Positions 36,114 to 45,112 of a DNA stretch of 64,000 nucleotides are shown here, piece by piece; the stretch's first letter is position 1, and every line of letters starts with the position of its first letter. The notes under the pieces were generated by a model that was given only the letters and a program-made list of their open reading frames with translations, made no database searches and was not told where the DNA came from. The translations under genes and the position numbers were made by a program. The DNA is from Marivirga sericea (GTDB taxonomy: Bacteria; Bacteroidota; Bacteroidia; Cytophagales; Cyclobacteriaceae). The stretch is taken from positions 1 through 64,000 of the forward strand of contig NZ_FXAW01000008.1 in assembly GCF_900177665.1 (NCBI RefSeq), in the 5' to 3' direction.

Positions 36114-37616
36114 CTAGTATCTGTTAATCATTACGGGTTCGTTTTTCTCAAAATCGTAAAGTGACTGCACCTTTAAATTCAGTAATTCCATTCTGTAATT
36201 GATCAATGCATCAGCCAGTGCGCCTTTTTTCTCCGAAAGCTGGCTTTGAAATCTATTGAGATCGATACTAGTCAGATCACCGTTTTTGTATCGCTCTAGG
36301 TTAATGTCATAGGTAAGTTTGGCATTTTTTACATTTTGCTCCGCAATGGAGATTTGGTTTTCCAGGTTCTGCAGATTTCTGTAAATTTTTCTAATGCCGA
36401 TAATGATATTATTTTCTTCCACCTGTAGGTCCACCCGATTGATTTCCAGATTAGCATTGGCGGCATCCATTCTGGCTCTGTTTTCACCCCAATCCCATAT
36501 CGGAATGTTGAAAGTGATGGCTACTCGAGGGTTCAAATTGGGCTGTTCATAAACTTCAGGCGCTTGTTCGTTATCACCGAATACGCCCAATGATAAAGCA
36601 ACAGATCCTTTAAACTCATTTAATGCTTTGGTTCGGGTTAATTCAAATTGCGATCTTTCGATAGCCATTCCACGCTGTCTCAACTCCATTCTGTGCTCTA
36701 GTCCATGCTCTATAGCTTTTGCCAAATCCACCTTTCTAGTAATGAAATCAATATCAACCGCTACTTCTATATCCTCATCTAAATTGAGTCCGAGGAGGAG
36801 CTTAAAGTCATCCGCGGCATTGTTGAGTAATACTTCGTTGTTTTCTAGGGTGGATTTGGAAGAAGCAAGGTTCAATTCCGCTTGATACAATTCCTCTTTC
36901 GCTAAAAGGTCAGCTTCAACTTTATTCAAGGTGATTTCATAGCTGACTTTTTGATTTTCATATTCATCCGTAGCAATTTCTAAATTATTTTGACGCTGAT
37001 AGAAATTGTAAAAAGAACGGGTTACATCCTGTTCCAAACTAAGTAGTTGGATGCTATTACTGATCTGAGCATTCTCAAGATTCAGTTCTAATTCCTTCAG
37101 TTGCAGCTTCGTTCTGTTATATGTGAAAATGGGCTGCTCCAGCTGTAGGTATAGGTTGTTGCTAAAAGTTTTTGTTCTCACATCTTGAAATTCAGAATAG
37201 TTATCTCTATAGCCGAATTGGTTGATCAAAGAGATGCTACCGTCAGTCGCTACGATGGGCTGAGTTACCGAAAAATTAGCAAAGGAATTATAATCTTCAT
37301 TGGTGTTCCATTGTGAAAATAGTTCGTTGAAATTACGATTTCGATTATAGTCGAAGGGCGTGACATCCAATGAAAACCTTGATTTTAAGGAGGCACGTTG
37401 AGCATCCAGACTACGCTGATTCCCGTAGAGATTTAATTTAGATTTCTTGATATTTGGGCTTTTTTGCTGAGCAACTTTAATGGCCTCTTGGAGTGTGAGC
37501 GTCTGTTGTCCCATTAAATTTTGAGACATTAAGCTACATCCCAAAATGATGAGTACCAGCACTAATGGGCTGATTCTCATTGGTTTTCTGCTTGAGTTTT
37601 CTGTAGTTCTGTTCAT
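36114..37616 (-). CDS. TolC-family outer-membrane channel
   Basis: 500 residues with an N-terminal signal (start perhaps at the second Met, residue 13). Two TolC repeats follow, with long helices: TLTLQEAIKVAQQKSPNIK opens repeat 1, and FELTRTKALNEFKGSVALSL with FNIPIWDWGENRARMDAA marks repeat 2. The C-terminal INLERYKNGDLTSIDLNRFQ is typical. It forms the exit duct of the tripartite pump. It lies 4 bases after the giant permease gene and 83 bases before the adaptor gene. Confidence 0.9.
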   Translation of the reverse strand: MNRTTENSSRKPMRISPLVLVLIILGCSLMSQNLMGQQTLTLQEAIKVAQQKSPNIKKSKLNLYGNQRSLDAQRASLKSRFSLDVTPFDYNRNRNFNELFSQWNTNEDYNSFANFSVTQPIVATDGSISLINQFGYRDNYSEFQDVRTKTFSNNLYLQLEQPIFTYNRTKLQLKELELNLENAQISNSIQLLSLEQDVTRSFYNFYQRQNNLEIATDEYENQKVSYEITLNKVEADLLAKEELYQAELNLASSKSTLENNEVLLNNAADDFKLLLGLNLDEDIEVAVDIDFITRKVDLAKAIEHGLEHRMELRQRGMAIERSQFELTRTKALNEFKGSVALSLGVFGDNEQAPEVYEQPNLNPRVAITFNIPIWDWGENRARMDAANANLEINRVDLQVEENNIIIGIRKIYRNLQNLENQISIAEQNVKNAKLTYDINLERYKNGDLTSIDLNRFQSQLSEKKGALADALINYRMELLNLKVQSLYDFEKNEPVMINRY

Positions 37617-37620
37617 AGTT

Positions 37621-40600
37621 TTATTGCTTAACCCATTTTATCGCATCTGCATAAACTGTTCGAAGGTCACATTCATCTGTTAATGAAATACTTCCTCCTT
37701 CTTCGTTGAAATAATAGGACCCCAGGTAATTCCAGCCGGGTTCCGCATTGGATATATTGTAATTGATATTGTCTTCGCCATCGGCATGCTTGATGATGTA
37801 GTGATAGAAATACTGCTTTCCATTGCTATCATTACCACTATATGCGTCTTGATTTTTTCCTTTCATATAGGTGTAGAGATCATAGAATCCTGCTTCCTTT
37901 ATTTCTGGTGTCCAGCTAGCCACTTTTTCACCACTGCCCGAGCGGGTAAAGTGTGCCGATCGTATGACAGTCCCGAAATACTCAGAACCCGTTGTGGCTA
38001 ACCATTTGGAATAAGGCCGATCCCATTCCCCATAGTATTTTTGTTCAGTAGTTTTTCGACTGTCCAGATAGGCTTTTAAATAAGTAGGTTTTATGGGACT
38101 GAAGCTGCTGAAATTTTCATCTTCATTATCCACAATGACTTCTGTAAATGCCAACTCTTTATCTTCTGTAGCCAGCCTTTCACCCTCAAACATAGTAGCA
38201 TTTTCACGCTTGCTTAATGTCCCGAATGGCATGGTGATTTTAGAAGGTATGTTTCGGGAGATTAAAGTGTTAATGGTGATATTATTCGGTTTTTCATCCA
38301 AAATGAAGCCTAACTCTTTTGTTTCTCCCTTTTTAATTAAGGAAAGCTGTCCTTCAACTTCAGTTTCCGTTTCCTCATTCACTTTCCCTCTATAAAATTC
38401 GCCATCGCTATTATCTTTATTGTCAAAGATTATCTCAATCACTCCATCATTATCACCACTGTTTTTAATTTTGGTCAATATTTGATAACGCTTTCTATCC
38501 CCATCCAAAATTTCATATTTCTGAAGTTCTAAAATCTCAAATGCTGGCTGCGATGTCTCAGAATAGACTTTTTGAATAATTGGATCAATATCCAAATTGA
38601 ATTCATTCAAAAGTGCTGTTCTGAGATCCTCATAATGGGTCAACTGGTGGTTATGTGCACTGATCCATTCATAGAGAAAAGCTTTTAAATTGGGTTCTCC
38701 CACTAGTTGTCCAAGATAAGAGAAGAGGTATTCGCTCTTCAATTCAATAGACTTCTGGATTTTATTGAATTCTGCCTCTGATACAATCTCGTTCAGGGAG
38801 GATTCTCGCATCAAGTCGTTGCATTCTTCCGTAAAGGAAATCCCATTTCTGTTTCTGGAGAAATCTCTTTGAGCCTGCTTTTCATTCACCAGATAGTTAG
38901 CAATGCTCCGGTTTAGCAGTCCCCATTCTTCACTGACAAAACCAGTATTGTAGGTATAGTAATTGGGAAAAATCGAGTAGTCAGCATCATCTTGGTTATA
39001 GCCGTCAAAAGTGTAGTTGGCTCCAATCTGCTTGGTGATTACTCTTTTAATGAGATCATTGAATACGTTGGCCTGCTTCTGTTTATCTGTTAAAGTCTGA
39101 TTTTGGGACTTTGCCTGATTATTCATATCCCGCAATTGCATTCTGAGATCTAACTGCCGGATATCACCTCCTTTTTCGGGCCAAAAGACGGTTTCCGGCT
39201 GTAAATAGGCCTGATGTGTTTCGTACACTTTTGTGTAGGCTGAAAATTGAAGTGGAGTTTCTACAAATTGTAGCCTTTTGAAAGGGTAGGAAATTTTTTG
39301 TGCATCTTCATATTCATTGGAAAGATCGGTAATGAGTGAACTCAAAGTATCTGGAAGTTGATCAAGGTGATCCGCAAAAAAATCATGGTCACGGTAATGA
39401 TATATCGCATACTCAATGGAATCTACCATGATTTCTTTTTTCACATAATCGCCTACTGCAAGGGAAATTTGCGAAAGGGGATATTCTGGCTGGAATTCAT
39501 AAGTATTGTCCTTTACTACTGATTCACCTTGAGAAATGGCCATCTGCCCCTCATGTGTTTTCACTTTCAATTGAAAATCTATGAAGGATAATCTTTCTTG
39601 CTTAGGAGTTTTAGGACTATATCCAATTTGAGTATCAGGATACCACATGACGTCTTTGGTGAGCAGCACATAGTCAGATTGCAGAAAGGCATATTTCTTT
39701 TGCAGAGAGAAAGTGAAATATTCTAAAGGCGATTCATATCGTTCTTCATCAACTTCCAAATGTGCAGCTGATTCCTGAATAGTACCGCTATACTTCAGCT
39801 CTACATTCATTTCCTGTGCTGGTGCCAGGCTAAATCCTTTTGTGATAGAAACAATATGCAGAGTTTTTTCTGCTGAAACAGATTGTCCATTCACTAGCAC
39901 CTCATCGATTTTTAGCCCCGGATTTAGGCTGAAGTAGATTTGATTGAGGGTTTCAGTCGTATTGTTTTTTACGAGCATTGCTGAATTCCCCATGATTTCA
40001 TTTTCTGAGAGCTCCAAATCGATGGAATGGGAAAGAATGCTAATGTTGGGTTCCTCTGCCCACTGTCCGTTGAGGCTAACCATTTGCGCTCTTAATTCTA
40101 TCGGATCTTGACGCATATCCCATAATCTTAGCATGATAATGGAAGAAAATGCCAAAACTGCTAATCCAATTGCTCCTGTTAAAATCTTGGTCGTTTTGTG
40201 GCTTGAAAGTCGATCCAATAAAAAGGCAGTCATAAATAAAAAGGCAATGCCCAAGATGAAATAAAATGACCGTTGGATTAGCGCAAATTCCATGTCTTGG
40301 AAACCGGCAATATCAGAAGTGAACATGGGCAATCGGAACCCCACGAAATCCAAAATATTGGAAAACTGATCGAAATAGTAGATCAACTGCACCCCGGCTA
40401 GTCCTAATAGCAATACAATGCTAATGGGCTGGTTCTTTAAAATGGTCACCAGTAGGAACGATATTCCCGTGGTAAACATAATGGTGGGCATGCTGGTCAG
40501 CAAAGGATACAGAACGTAAGTCAGTGGCTCGAATGTGGTGTAGGGGCTGGTAATATTGAAGATCAGCGAAATCGAAACGAAAATCAGGTTTAACAGAAAG

Positions 40601-40953
40601 AAAAGCTTAAATAATGCTAGTGCTTTCCCTAACACATAATCTAAATTGCTAATGGGGCGCACAAAAAAGACCTCATTGGTATCCACTTTTTTATCTTTCT
40701 TAATCAAGCCAGTGGCCAAAAACACCACAGCCGCTGCTTGTGGAATGCTGATCAGCACCAAACTGGCATAAGGCATCATCCAACTATTGGATAGGAAGGC
40801 CCATCTTGGTACATCTGCCTCAGAAAAAACGGCAATATTAAAAATAGTCAAGAAGCCTATACCGGCTATGGCTAATATTCTGAAAAACCAATTTCTCCAA
40901 AGCACTTTCGCCTCAAATCGGGAGATGGTCAAAATGTTTTTGATTGAAATCAT
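37621..40953 (-). CDS. ABC-2 permease with degenerate M1-aminopeptidase-like domain and golvesin-like C-terminus
   Basis: 1110 residues. Residues 1-270 contain six to eight membrane segments of an ABC-2 permease (NWFFRILAIAGIGFL, SLVLISIPQAAAVVFLATGL). A periplasmic part (about 285-830) resembles the M1 peptidase fold of 'ABC permease/M1' proteins, but no HExxH zinc motif is present, so it should be inactive and may be a binding domain. The last 110 residues (GFYDLYTYMKGKNQD, AEPGWNYLGSYYFNEEGG, YADAIKWVK) look like a golvesin/xanthan-lyase type carbohydrate or surface-binding domain. The upstream ATPase gene overlaps by 4 bases (ATGA), so the two form one transporter. Confidence 0.8.
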   Translation of the reverse strand: MISIKNILTISRFEAKVLWRNWFFRILAIAGIGFLTIFNIAVFSEADVPRWAFLSNSWMMPYASLVLISIPQAAAVVFLATGLIKKDKKVDTNEVFFVRPISNLDYVLGKALALFKLFFLLNLIFVSISLIFNITSPYTTFEPLTYVLYPLLTSMPTIMFTTGISFLLVTILKNQPISIVLLLGLAGVQLIYYFDQFSNILDFVGFRLPMFTSDIAGFQDMEFALIQRSFYFILGIAFLFMTAFLLDRLSSHKTTKILTGAIGLAVLAFSSIIMLRLWDMRQDPIELRAQMVSLNGQWAEEPNISILSHSIDLELSENEIMGNSAMLVKNNTTETLNQIYFSLNPGLKIDEVLVNGQSVSAEKTLHIVSITKGFSLAPAQEMNVELKYSGTIQESAAHLEVDEERYESPLEYFTFSLQKKYAFLQSDYVLLTKDVMWYPDTQIGYSPKTPKQERLSFIDFQLKVKTHEGQMAISQGESVVKDNTYEFQPEYPLSQISLAVGDYVKKEIMVDSIEYAIYHYRDHDFFADHLDQLPDTLSSLITDLSNEYEDAQKISYPFKRLQFVETPLQFSAYTKVYETHQAYLQPETVFWPEKGGDIRQLDLRMQLRDMNNQAKSQNQTLTDKQKQANVFNDLIKRVITKQIGANYTFDGYNQDDADYSIFPNYYTYNTGFVSEEWGLLNRSIANYLVNEKQAQRDFSRNRNGISFTEECNDLMRESSLNEIVSEAEFNKIQKSIELKSEYLFSYLGQLVGEPNLKAFLYEWISAHNHQLTHYEDLRTALLNEFNLDIDPIIQKVYSETSQPAFEILELQKYEILDGDRKRYQILTKIKNSGDNDGVIEIIFDNKDNSDGEFYRGKVNEETETEVEGQLSLIKKGETKELGFILDEKPNNITINTLISRNIPSKITMPFGTLSKRENATMFEGERLATEDKELAFTEVIVDNEDENFSSFSPIKPTYLKAYLDSRKTTEQKYYGEWDRPYSKWLATTGSEYFGTVIRSAHFTRSGSGEKVASWTPEIKEAGFYDLYTYMKGKNQDAYSGNDSNGKQYFYHYIIKHADGEDNINYNISNAEPGWNYLGSYYFNEEGGSISLTDECDLRTVYADAIKWVKQ

Positions 40954-41840
40954 ACCAGTGATACGCCTAGTTGGTTTTCCATAAAATATACATAAGCATG
41001 CTCCAGGTTAGGATTCGCATGAGTCGCTTTAGGATGCGGTGAATTTTCAGCAATCAGTTGCACTTCCCACTTTCCATCGATAGGAATGGTAGAAACCACG
41101 GAATATTCCGTTTTGATTTTGTTGAATTCTTCATCGTTTAGATTGACTTGCCATACATGCCCTCGAACTTTTTCTATCATCCCTTCTGGAGATCCTTTAA
41201 AAGCCACTTCTCCCTTATTGAGCATGGCCATATTATGGCAGGTACTGCTGATATCGCCCACAATATGAGTGGAAAGAATAATGGTCACATCTTTTTGACT
41301 TAAATCAGATAAGATGTTTCGAAAACGAATTCTTTCTTCCGGATCTAGGCCAGTGGTAGGTTCATCAATCACCAATAACCTCGGTTCGCCAATTAGTGCC
41401 TGGGCTATTCCCAGCCTGCGTTTCATCCCTCCGGAAAGTTTGTTGGCCAATCTTTCACGCACATCCAAGAGGCCAACCTGGTCCAACAGTTGATCTACTT
41501 TGATGATTCGCTCCTTCTTTTTGAGCGAGGTGGATAATTGGGCAGCATAATCCAGGAACTCCCAGGTCTTAAGCTTTGAGAAAAAGGTAAAATCCTGAGG
41601 AAGATAGCCTATGCGAGTACGGATTTTTTGTCGGTGCTCATTAATATCCATACCGTCCATTAGGATGGTGCCGGATGTAGCTTGCTGTGCGGTCACCAAA
41701 ATGCGCATAAAGCTAGATTTACCAGCGCCATTAGGGCCTAGCAAACCGAACATTCCGCTGCCGATTTCCAGATTTACATCTTTTATAGCAGTATAGCCAT
41801 TCGGATAGGTCTTCGTGAGTCCTGTAATTTGTATATTCAT
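40950..41840 (-). CDS. ABC transporter ATP-binding protein (partner of the giant permease)
   Basis: 296 residues. Walker A GPNGAGKS (about 36-43), signature LSGGMKRR, Walker B LLVIDEPTTGLD, H-loop STHIVGD. The N-terminal ITGLTKTYPNGYTAIKDVNL is the undisturbed form of what is split in the RND-ABC fusion; the two proteins are clearly related (LLGPNGAGK, IGYLPQ, GLDPEERIRFRN in both). About 65 extra C-terminal residues follow the ATPase core. It overlaps the 1110-residue permease by 4 bases. Confidence 0.9.
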   Translation of the reverse strand: MNIQITGLTKTYPNGYTAIKDVNLEIGSGMFGLLGPNGAGKSSFMRILVTAQQATSGTILMDGMDINEHRQKIRTRIGYLPQDFTFFSKLKTWEFLDYAAQLSTSLKKKERIIKVDQLLDQVGLLDVRERLANKLSGGMKRRLGIAQALIGEPRLLVIDEPTTGLDPEERIRFRNILSDLSQKDVTIILSTHIVGDISSTCHNMAMLNKGEVAFKGSPEGMIEKVRGHVWQVNLNDEEFNKIKTEYSVVSTIPIDGKWEVQLIAENSPHPKATHANPNLEHAYVYFMENQLGVSLV

Positions 41841-41948
41841 AGGGCTTGAAAGTTGATAGCTTTAGGTTGTAGCCGGTATTTCGTTTTAATGGATATCAGT
41901 AAGAAGCTGCAACTGCTTTTTTGTTGCAGCTCCTATTAATTTGTAGGT

Positions 41949-42647
41949 TTAATGCACAATTAGTCTACCGCTTGACAACCTGCTACTTTCATCTTTTTTG
42001 ATTTGAATTTCACTTGTGCCAATTAAGTGCAAATAGGAGTCATTGGTCATAGACGCTTTCACAATTTTGATGGGCTCATTTGTCACTACTTCTGCTTCGT
42101 CAATTATTGCATTGAGCGTGTCAACCTCAACATCTTGTAAATTGAAATAAGCAGAATTCTGGATATTTAGATTAATCGTAGCTATTTCATTGCTTGCATT
42201 CACCCTAATCCAGCCAGCATTCTGCTGAATATCTAAGCTTTCCTGTTGCAGGTCATATATGTATAGGCTAGCATTATCAACTCTCAAGCCTTTAAAGTTC
42301 GATTTTGACACATAAATCGATATATCTAAGGCTTGTTTTTTCTCCAAATCCATGGATTTTATACTTAGTGTATCACCCTCTAGATCATATTTCAGATATT
42401 GAAGTACATCTCCCGAAACACTTTTTATTTCTATTCCTGGTTTATTGGAGCCGTGAAGCGCAATTCGATGGCCAATATCCACAAGTTTAAGGTACTGCAC
42501 CGATTTAATGTCAACAGTTTCCGAAATACTATTGCTATCATCTAAGCGGTTCAAATCCCCTTTCAAGCGCATTTCAGTAAATGCCACAATCATATAAAGG
42601 AATAAGAAACCGAAGAGGCCGATCAATATTTTATTGCTTAGTTTCAT
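41949..42647 (-). CDS. DUF2807-like (GIN-domain) single-pass protein
   Basis: 232 residues with an N-terminal membrane segment (IGLFGFLFLYMIVAF). The remainder is repetitive short beta strands (LRVDNASLYIYDL, INLNIQNSAYFNLQDVEVDTL) of the right-handed beta-helix type seen in DUF2807 proteins. These often sit next to ABC or GntR genes in Bacteroidota. It is probably a periplasmic sensor or adhesin-like accessory; the role is unknown. It starts 5 bases after the GntR gene. Confidence 0.65.
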   Translation of the reverse strand: MKLSNKILIGLFGFLFLYMIVAFTEMRLKGDLNRLDDSNSISETVDIKSVQYLKLVDIGHRIALHGSNKPGIEIKSVSGDVLQYLKYDLEGDTLSIKSMDLEKKQALDISIYVSKSNFKGLRVDNASLYIYDLQQESLDIQQNAGWIRVNASNEIATINLNIQNSAYFNLQDVEVDTLNAIIDEAEVVTNEPIKIVKASMTNDSYLHLIGTSEIQIKKDESSRLSSGRLIVH

Positions 42648-42652
42648 AACGA

Positions 42653-43009
42653 TCAGTTAATTTTTTCAATATGTTTTTTCAATTCAGTGGCGCTAATGCC
42701 TAATAGCTGCGCTTGCTTCAAGAATTCAGGCAATATCTGCTTAAAGAATTCTTCTCTTTTGCTCTCCAAAATAATTTTAGGGGCATTTTCATTGACGAAA
42801 TAGCCAATGCCTCTTTGGTTTTCGATAATATTCATAGCTTGTAGTTCACTGTAAGTTCTCATAATCGTATTCGGATTTACCCCCATTTCAGCTGCTAATT
42901 CTCGCACTGAGGGGATTTTCTTGCCTGCAGGAAATTCACCATTCACCACCTTGTCGGTAATGCTGTCCGCTATCTGCAGAAATATGCTTTTGCCGTTTTG
43001 AAATTCCAT
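42653..43009 (-). CDS. GntR/YtrA-subfamily transcriptional regulator
   Basis: 118 residues. The N-terminal winged helix carries GKKIPSVRELAAEMGVNPNT and the IIENQRGIGYFVNEN wing. The C-terminal about 40 residues form only the short helical dimerisation part of the YtrA type. Such regulators repress their own ABC-transporter operon and are relieved by envelope stress or antibiotics. It is the third gene of the locus, just after the permease (1-base gap). It likely binds the palindrome at 44640-44659 upstream of the first ATPase gene. Confidence 0.88.
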   Translation of the reverse strand: MEFQNGKSIFLQIADSITDKVVNGEFPAGKKIPSVRELAAEMGVNPNTIMRTYSELQAMNIIENQRGIGYFVNENAPKIILESKREEFFKQILPEFLKQAQLLGISATELKKHIEKIN

Positions 43010-43010
43010 T

Positions 43011-43805
43011 TTATACCTCCCTTTCTTTTAATTTTCTGTAGGCCACAAATAGTATCACCAGATTGGCGATGATGGCAAAAGTGCCAAAAAATTGCATTGC
43101 GCCCTTTTCACTACTCGGTATCAACCACATGCTCTCATTAGGTTGGTATTTTCCTACCCCAAAAGGCTCCACTATGATATAGAGACAAGCCGCATAAAAA
43201 ATGACAATTATAGCCACTGCAAAAAGTGTTTTAACCAATGGTTGTTTGCTGAACATGGCCCCGCCCGTAAAAGGCAAAACAAAGCCTAACATCACCAATG
43301 CTATGATCATGGTCATAAACCAGGATTGAAATTCCTGTATGGAATCAGGGAATTCCAAATCTGTAGCCATTCCAAATCCAATGCTTTCAAATTTTTCAGG
43401 GCTGAACAGATTGAAGAAATAGCCTTGAAAGTGAAAAGTCAGCCAAAATAGCCCCGGGAGCAGAATGACGACTATGCTTAATCTGGTGATCAATTCAAAT
43501 AGAAACTTTTCCAGCACCGAGCTGGGCAGCATCAAATAATTGATGGTGCTTTCTTTACTTCTAAAGGCCGGGAAAGAATAACCGGTATAGAGAATACCAA
43601 ATACGGCTACAAAACCGATAATAAACCCTCTGAACATTTCCAGATCATGTGGTTCCCGGTCATTGCCCATTTGCACAATAGTAAGCAGTAGGAATATAAC
43701 CCCTACATAAGCGATGGACGCAAAGAACAACAGCTTCTGGTTTTGGATATAATGCTGTTTGGCCAACATTATAAACCTTTTGAGATTGAATATATTATTG
43801 GACAT
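43011..43805 (-). CDS. ABC-type permease, YtrA-operon membrane component
   Basis: 264 residues with six hydrophobic segments (about 26-44, 62-81, 104-125, 168-184, 192-213, 243-259). LKRFIMLAKQHYIQNQKLLF at the N-terminus and the VFGILYTGYSFPAFRSKEST loop are like permeases encoded next to YtrA-type regulators. It overlaps the ATPase gene upstream by 11 bases and the GntR gene follows directly. With the ATPase it likely forms a small antibiotic-sensing or exporting ABC unit. Confidence 0.75.
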   Translation of the reverse strand: MSNNIFNLKRFIMLAKQHYIQNQKLLFFASIAYVGVIFLLLTIVQMGNDREPHDLEMFRGFIIGFVAVFGILYTGYSFPAFRSKESTINYLMLPSSVLEKFLFELITRLSIVVILLPGLFWLTFHFQGYFFNLFSPEKFESIGFGMATDLEFPDSIQEFQSWFMTMIIALVMLGFVLPFTGGAMFSKQPLVKTLFAVAIIVIFYAACLYIIVEPFGVGKYQPNESMWLIPSSEKGAMQFFGTFAIIANLVILFVAYRKLKEREV

Positions 43806-44625
43806 ATTTTTTCAGTTTTTCGTGGCCATTGGCAATGGCGTTAAACAATAACTCTATATCAACATTGGAATTTCCGTTTTCCTGTGGAGTAATGACCCGA
43901 AAACCGCCCGGCACCATTTCGCTATACAAAATATGCTCGCCTTCAGCGGATGAAACCGTGGAGAAATTCAGCTGTGAGCCAATTTCATAAAGGTCTTTCT
44001 GCATAATGAATTTGCCATTATCCAGCATCAATACCTTATCAATCAAATTTTCTACATCTTTCACCTGATGAGTAGAAATGATGACCAACTGATCTTCATC
44101 CAAAGAACCCGCCAATACTTTACGGAAAATAGATTTTGAAGGAATATCCAGTCCGTTTGTAGGCTCATCGAGCACCAACAAGTGGCATTTGGTAGCCAGC
44201 GCAAAAGAAATCAAGAATTTTTTCTTCTGCCCGTAAGAAAGCTTTTGCAAGCTTTTGGTTTCCGGTAGTTCAAAATCCTTGATCAAGCGAAGGAGCAAAT
44301 CCTTATCAAATCGAGGATAAAAACCAGCATTGGCTTTCACATAATTATTGATGGAAATAGGAGGGAGATGAAACTCCTCCGAAACAAAAAAGACATCCTG
44401 TAAAAGAGAAGGCTGCCTCTTTGAAGGTTCGTGCCCCAAAATAGAAATATCACCCTTGTCAGGAAATAACAAACCGATCATGAGCTTGAGCAAGGTGGTT
44501 TTCCCTGCTCCGTTTTTACCCAAAAGGCCGACTATGCTGCCCGTTTGCAACTCGCAGTCCAGCTCATTAAAGAGCGGTTGCTGCTTTTTAGCGTAATTAA
44601 AAGTTAGATTTTTTATTGCAATCAT
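43795..44625 (-). CDS. ABC transporter ATP-binding protein, first gene of the export locus
   Basis: 276 residues: Walker A GLLGKNGAGKTT (about 34-45), signature KLSYGQKKKFLI, Walker B LLVLDEPTNGLD, H-loop STHQVKD. The YtrB-like sequence fits pairing with the permease just downstream (11-base overlap) and the GntR gene. It starts 14 bases from the palindromic operator at 44640-44659, so it should be the promoter-proximal, repressed gene of the locus. Confidence 0.9.
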   Translation of the reverse strand: MIAIKNLTFNYAKKQQPLFNELDCELQTGSIVGLLGKNGAGKTTLLKLMIGLLFPDKGDISILGHEPSKRQPSLLQDVFFVSEEFHLPPISINNYVKANAGFYPRFDKDLLLRLIKDFELPETKSLQKLSYGQKKKFLISFALATKCHLLVLDEPTNGLDIPSKSIFRKVLAGSLDEDQLVIISTHQVKDVENLIDKVLMLDNGKFIMQKDLYEIGSQLNFSTVSSAEGEHILYSEMVPGGFRVITPQENGNSNVDIELLFNAIANGHEKLKKYVQ

Positions 44626-44639
44626 TATTACTGATTTAG

Positions 44640-44659
44640 TGTACTACTTAACTAATACA
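44640..44659 (-). promoter_or_regulatory. Palindromic operator and promoter before the export locus (probable GntR/YtrA site)
   Basis: TGTACTACTTAACTAATACA matches its own reverse complement at 16 of 20 positions. On the minus strand TTG (about 44689) and TACTATTG (about 44663-44670) precede it, close to a TTG/TAnnTTTG promoter, so the operator lies on the transcription start. It is 15-34 bases before the ATG at 44625. Confidence 0.6.
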
Positions 44660-44700
44660 GTACAATAGTAAAGCATTGATTTTAAATATGCAAGAGAAAG

Positions 44701-44962
44701 GGGGAAAAAGTTGAGCCCCCTAACCCGCCAATTGGCAGGGAGTTGGAAGTAGGAAGTTGGAAGTGAAGATACCACTTAGGTCAGTACCGAAGGTCAGACC
44801 GGCAATAGATTAAGGTTGGAAGTAGGATGATGGATGTTGGGTGAGGGTGCGTCAGGCTATGTCAGTACCGAAGGTCGGACATTGAGCATTGTGAGGAGTT
44901 CGAAGATTACAGTTAGAGGTACAAAGCCAGAAGTTGGAACTAGGATGATGGGTGAGGGATGT
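44701..44962. repeat. G-rich repeat patch between the export locus and the next gene
   Basis: A 20-base unit GTCAGTACCGAAGGTCRGAC occurs at 44780-44799 and 44861-44880 (19 of 20 identical). GTTGGAA[G/C]TAGGATGATGG occurs at 44815-44834 and 44933-44952, with shorter GTTGGAAGTAGGA copies near 44742. A REP-like imperfect palindrome is at 44724-44740. No gene is visible on either strand. Confidence 0.6.
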
Positions 44963-45055
44963 GCGGTGTGAGTCATTAGGCATTGGTGTTTTCTAGAAGG
45001 GCTGACTGATGGCGTATCTATAAGTTTATTCTTTTCATTTTCTATAGGGAGTAAG

Positions 45056-45063
45056 TACCTTTG
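45056..45063 (+). promoter_or_regulatory. -7 promoter box TACCTTTG for the lipoprotein gene
   Basis: An exact TAnnTTTG match 50 bases before the ATG at 45113. The sequence about 20 bases upstream lacks a clear TTG, so the -33 half is weak. Confidence 0.45.
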
Positions 45064-45112
45064 CTCTCCGCTATAGTAAAATAATTTGCAGCTTACAATT
45101 TCAAGTGCGGTC

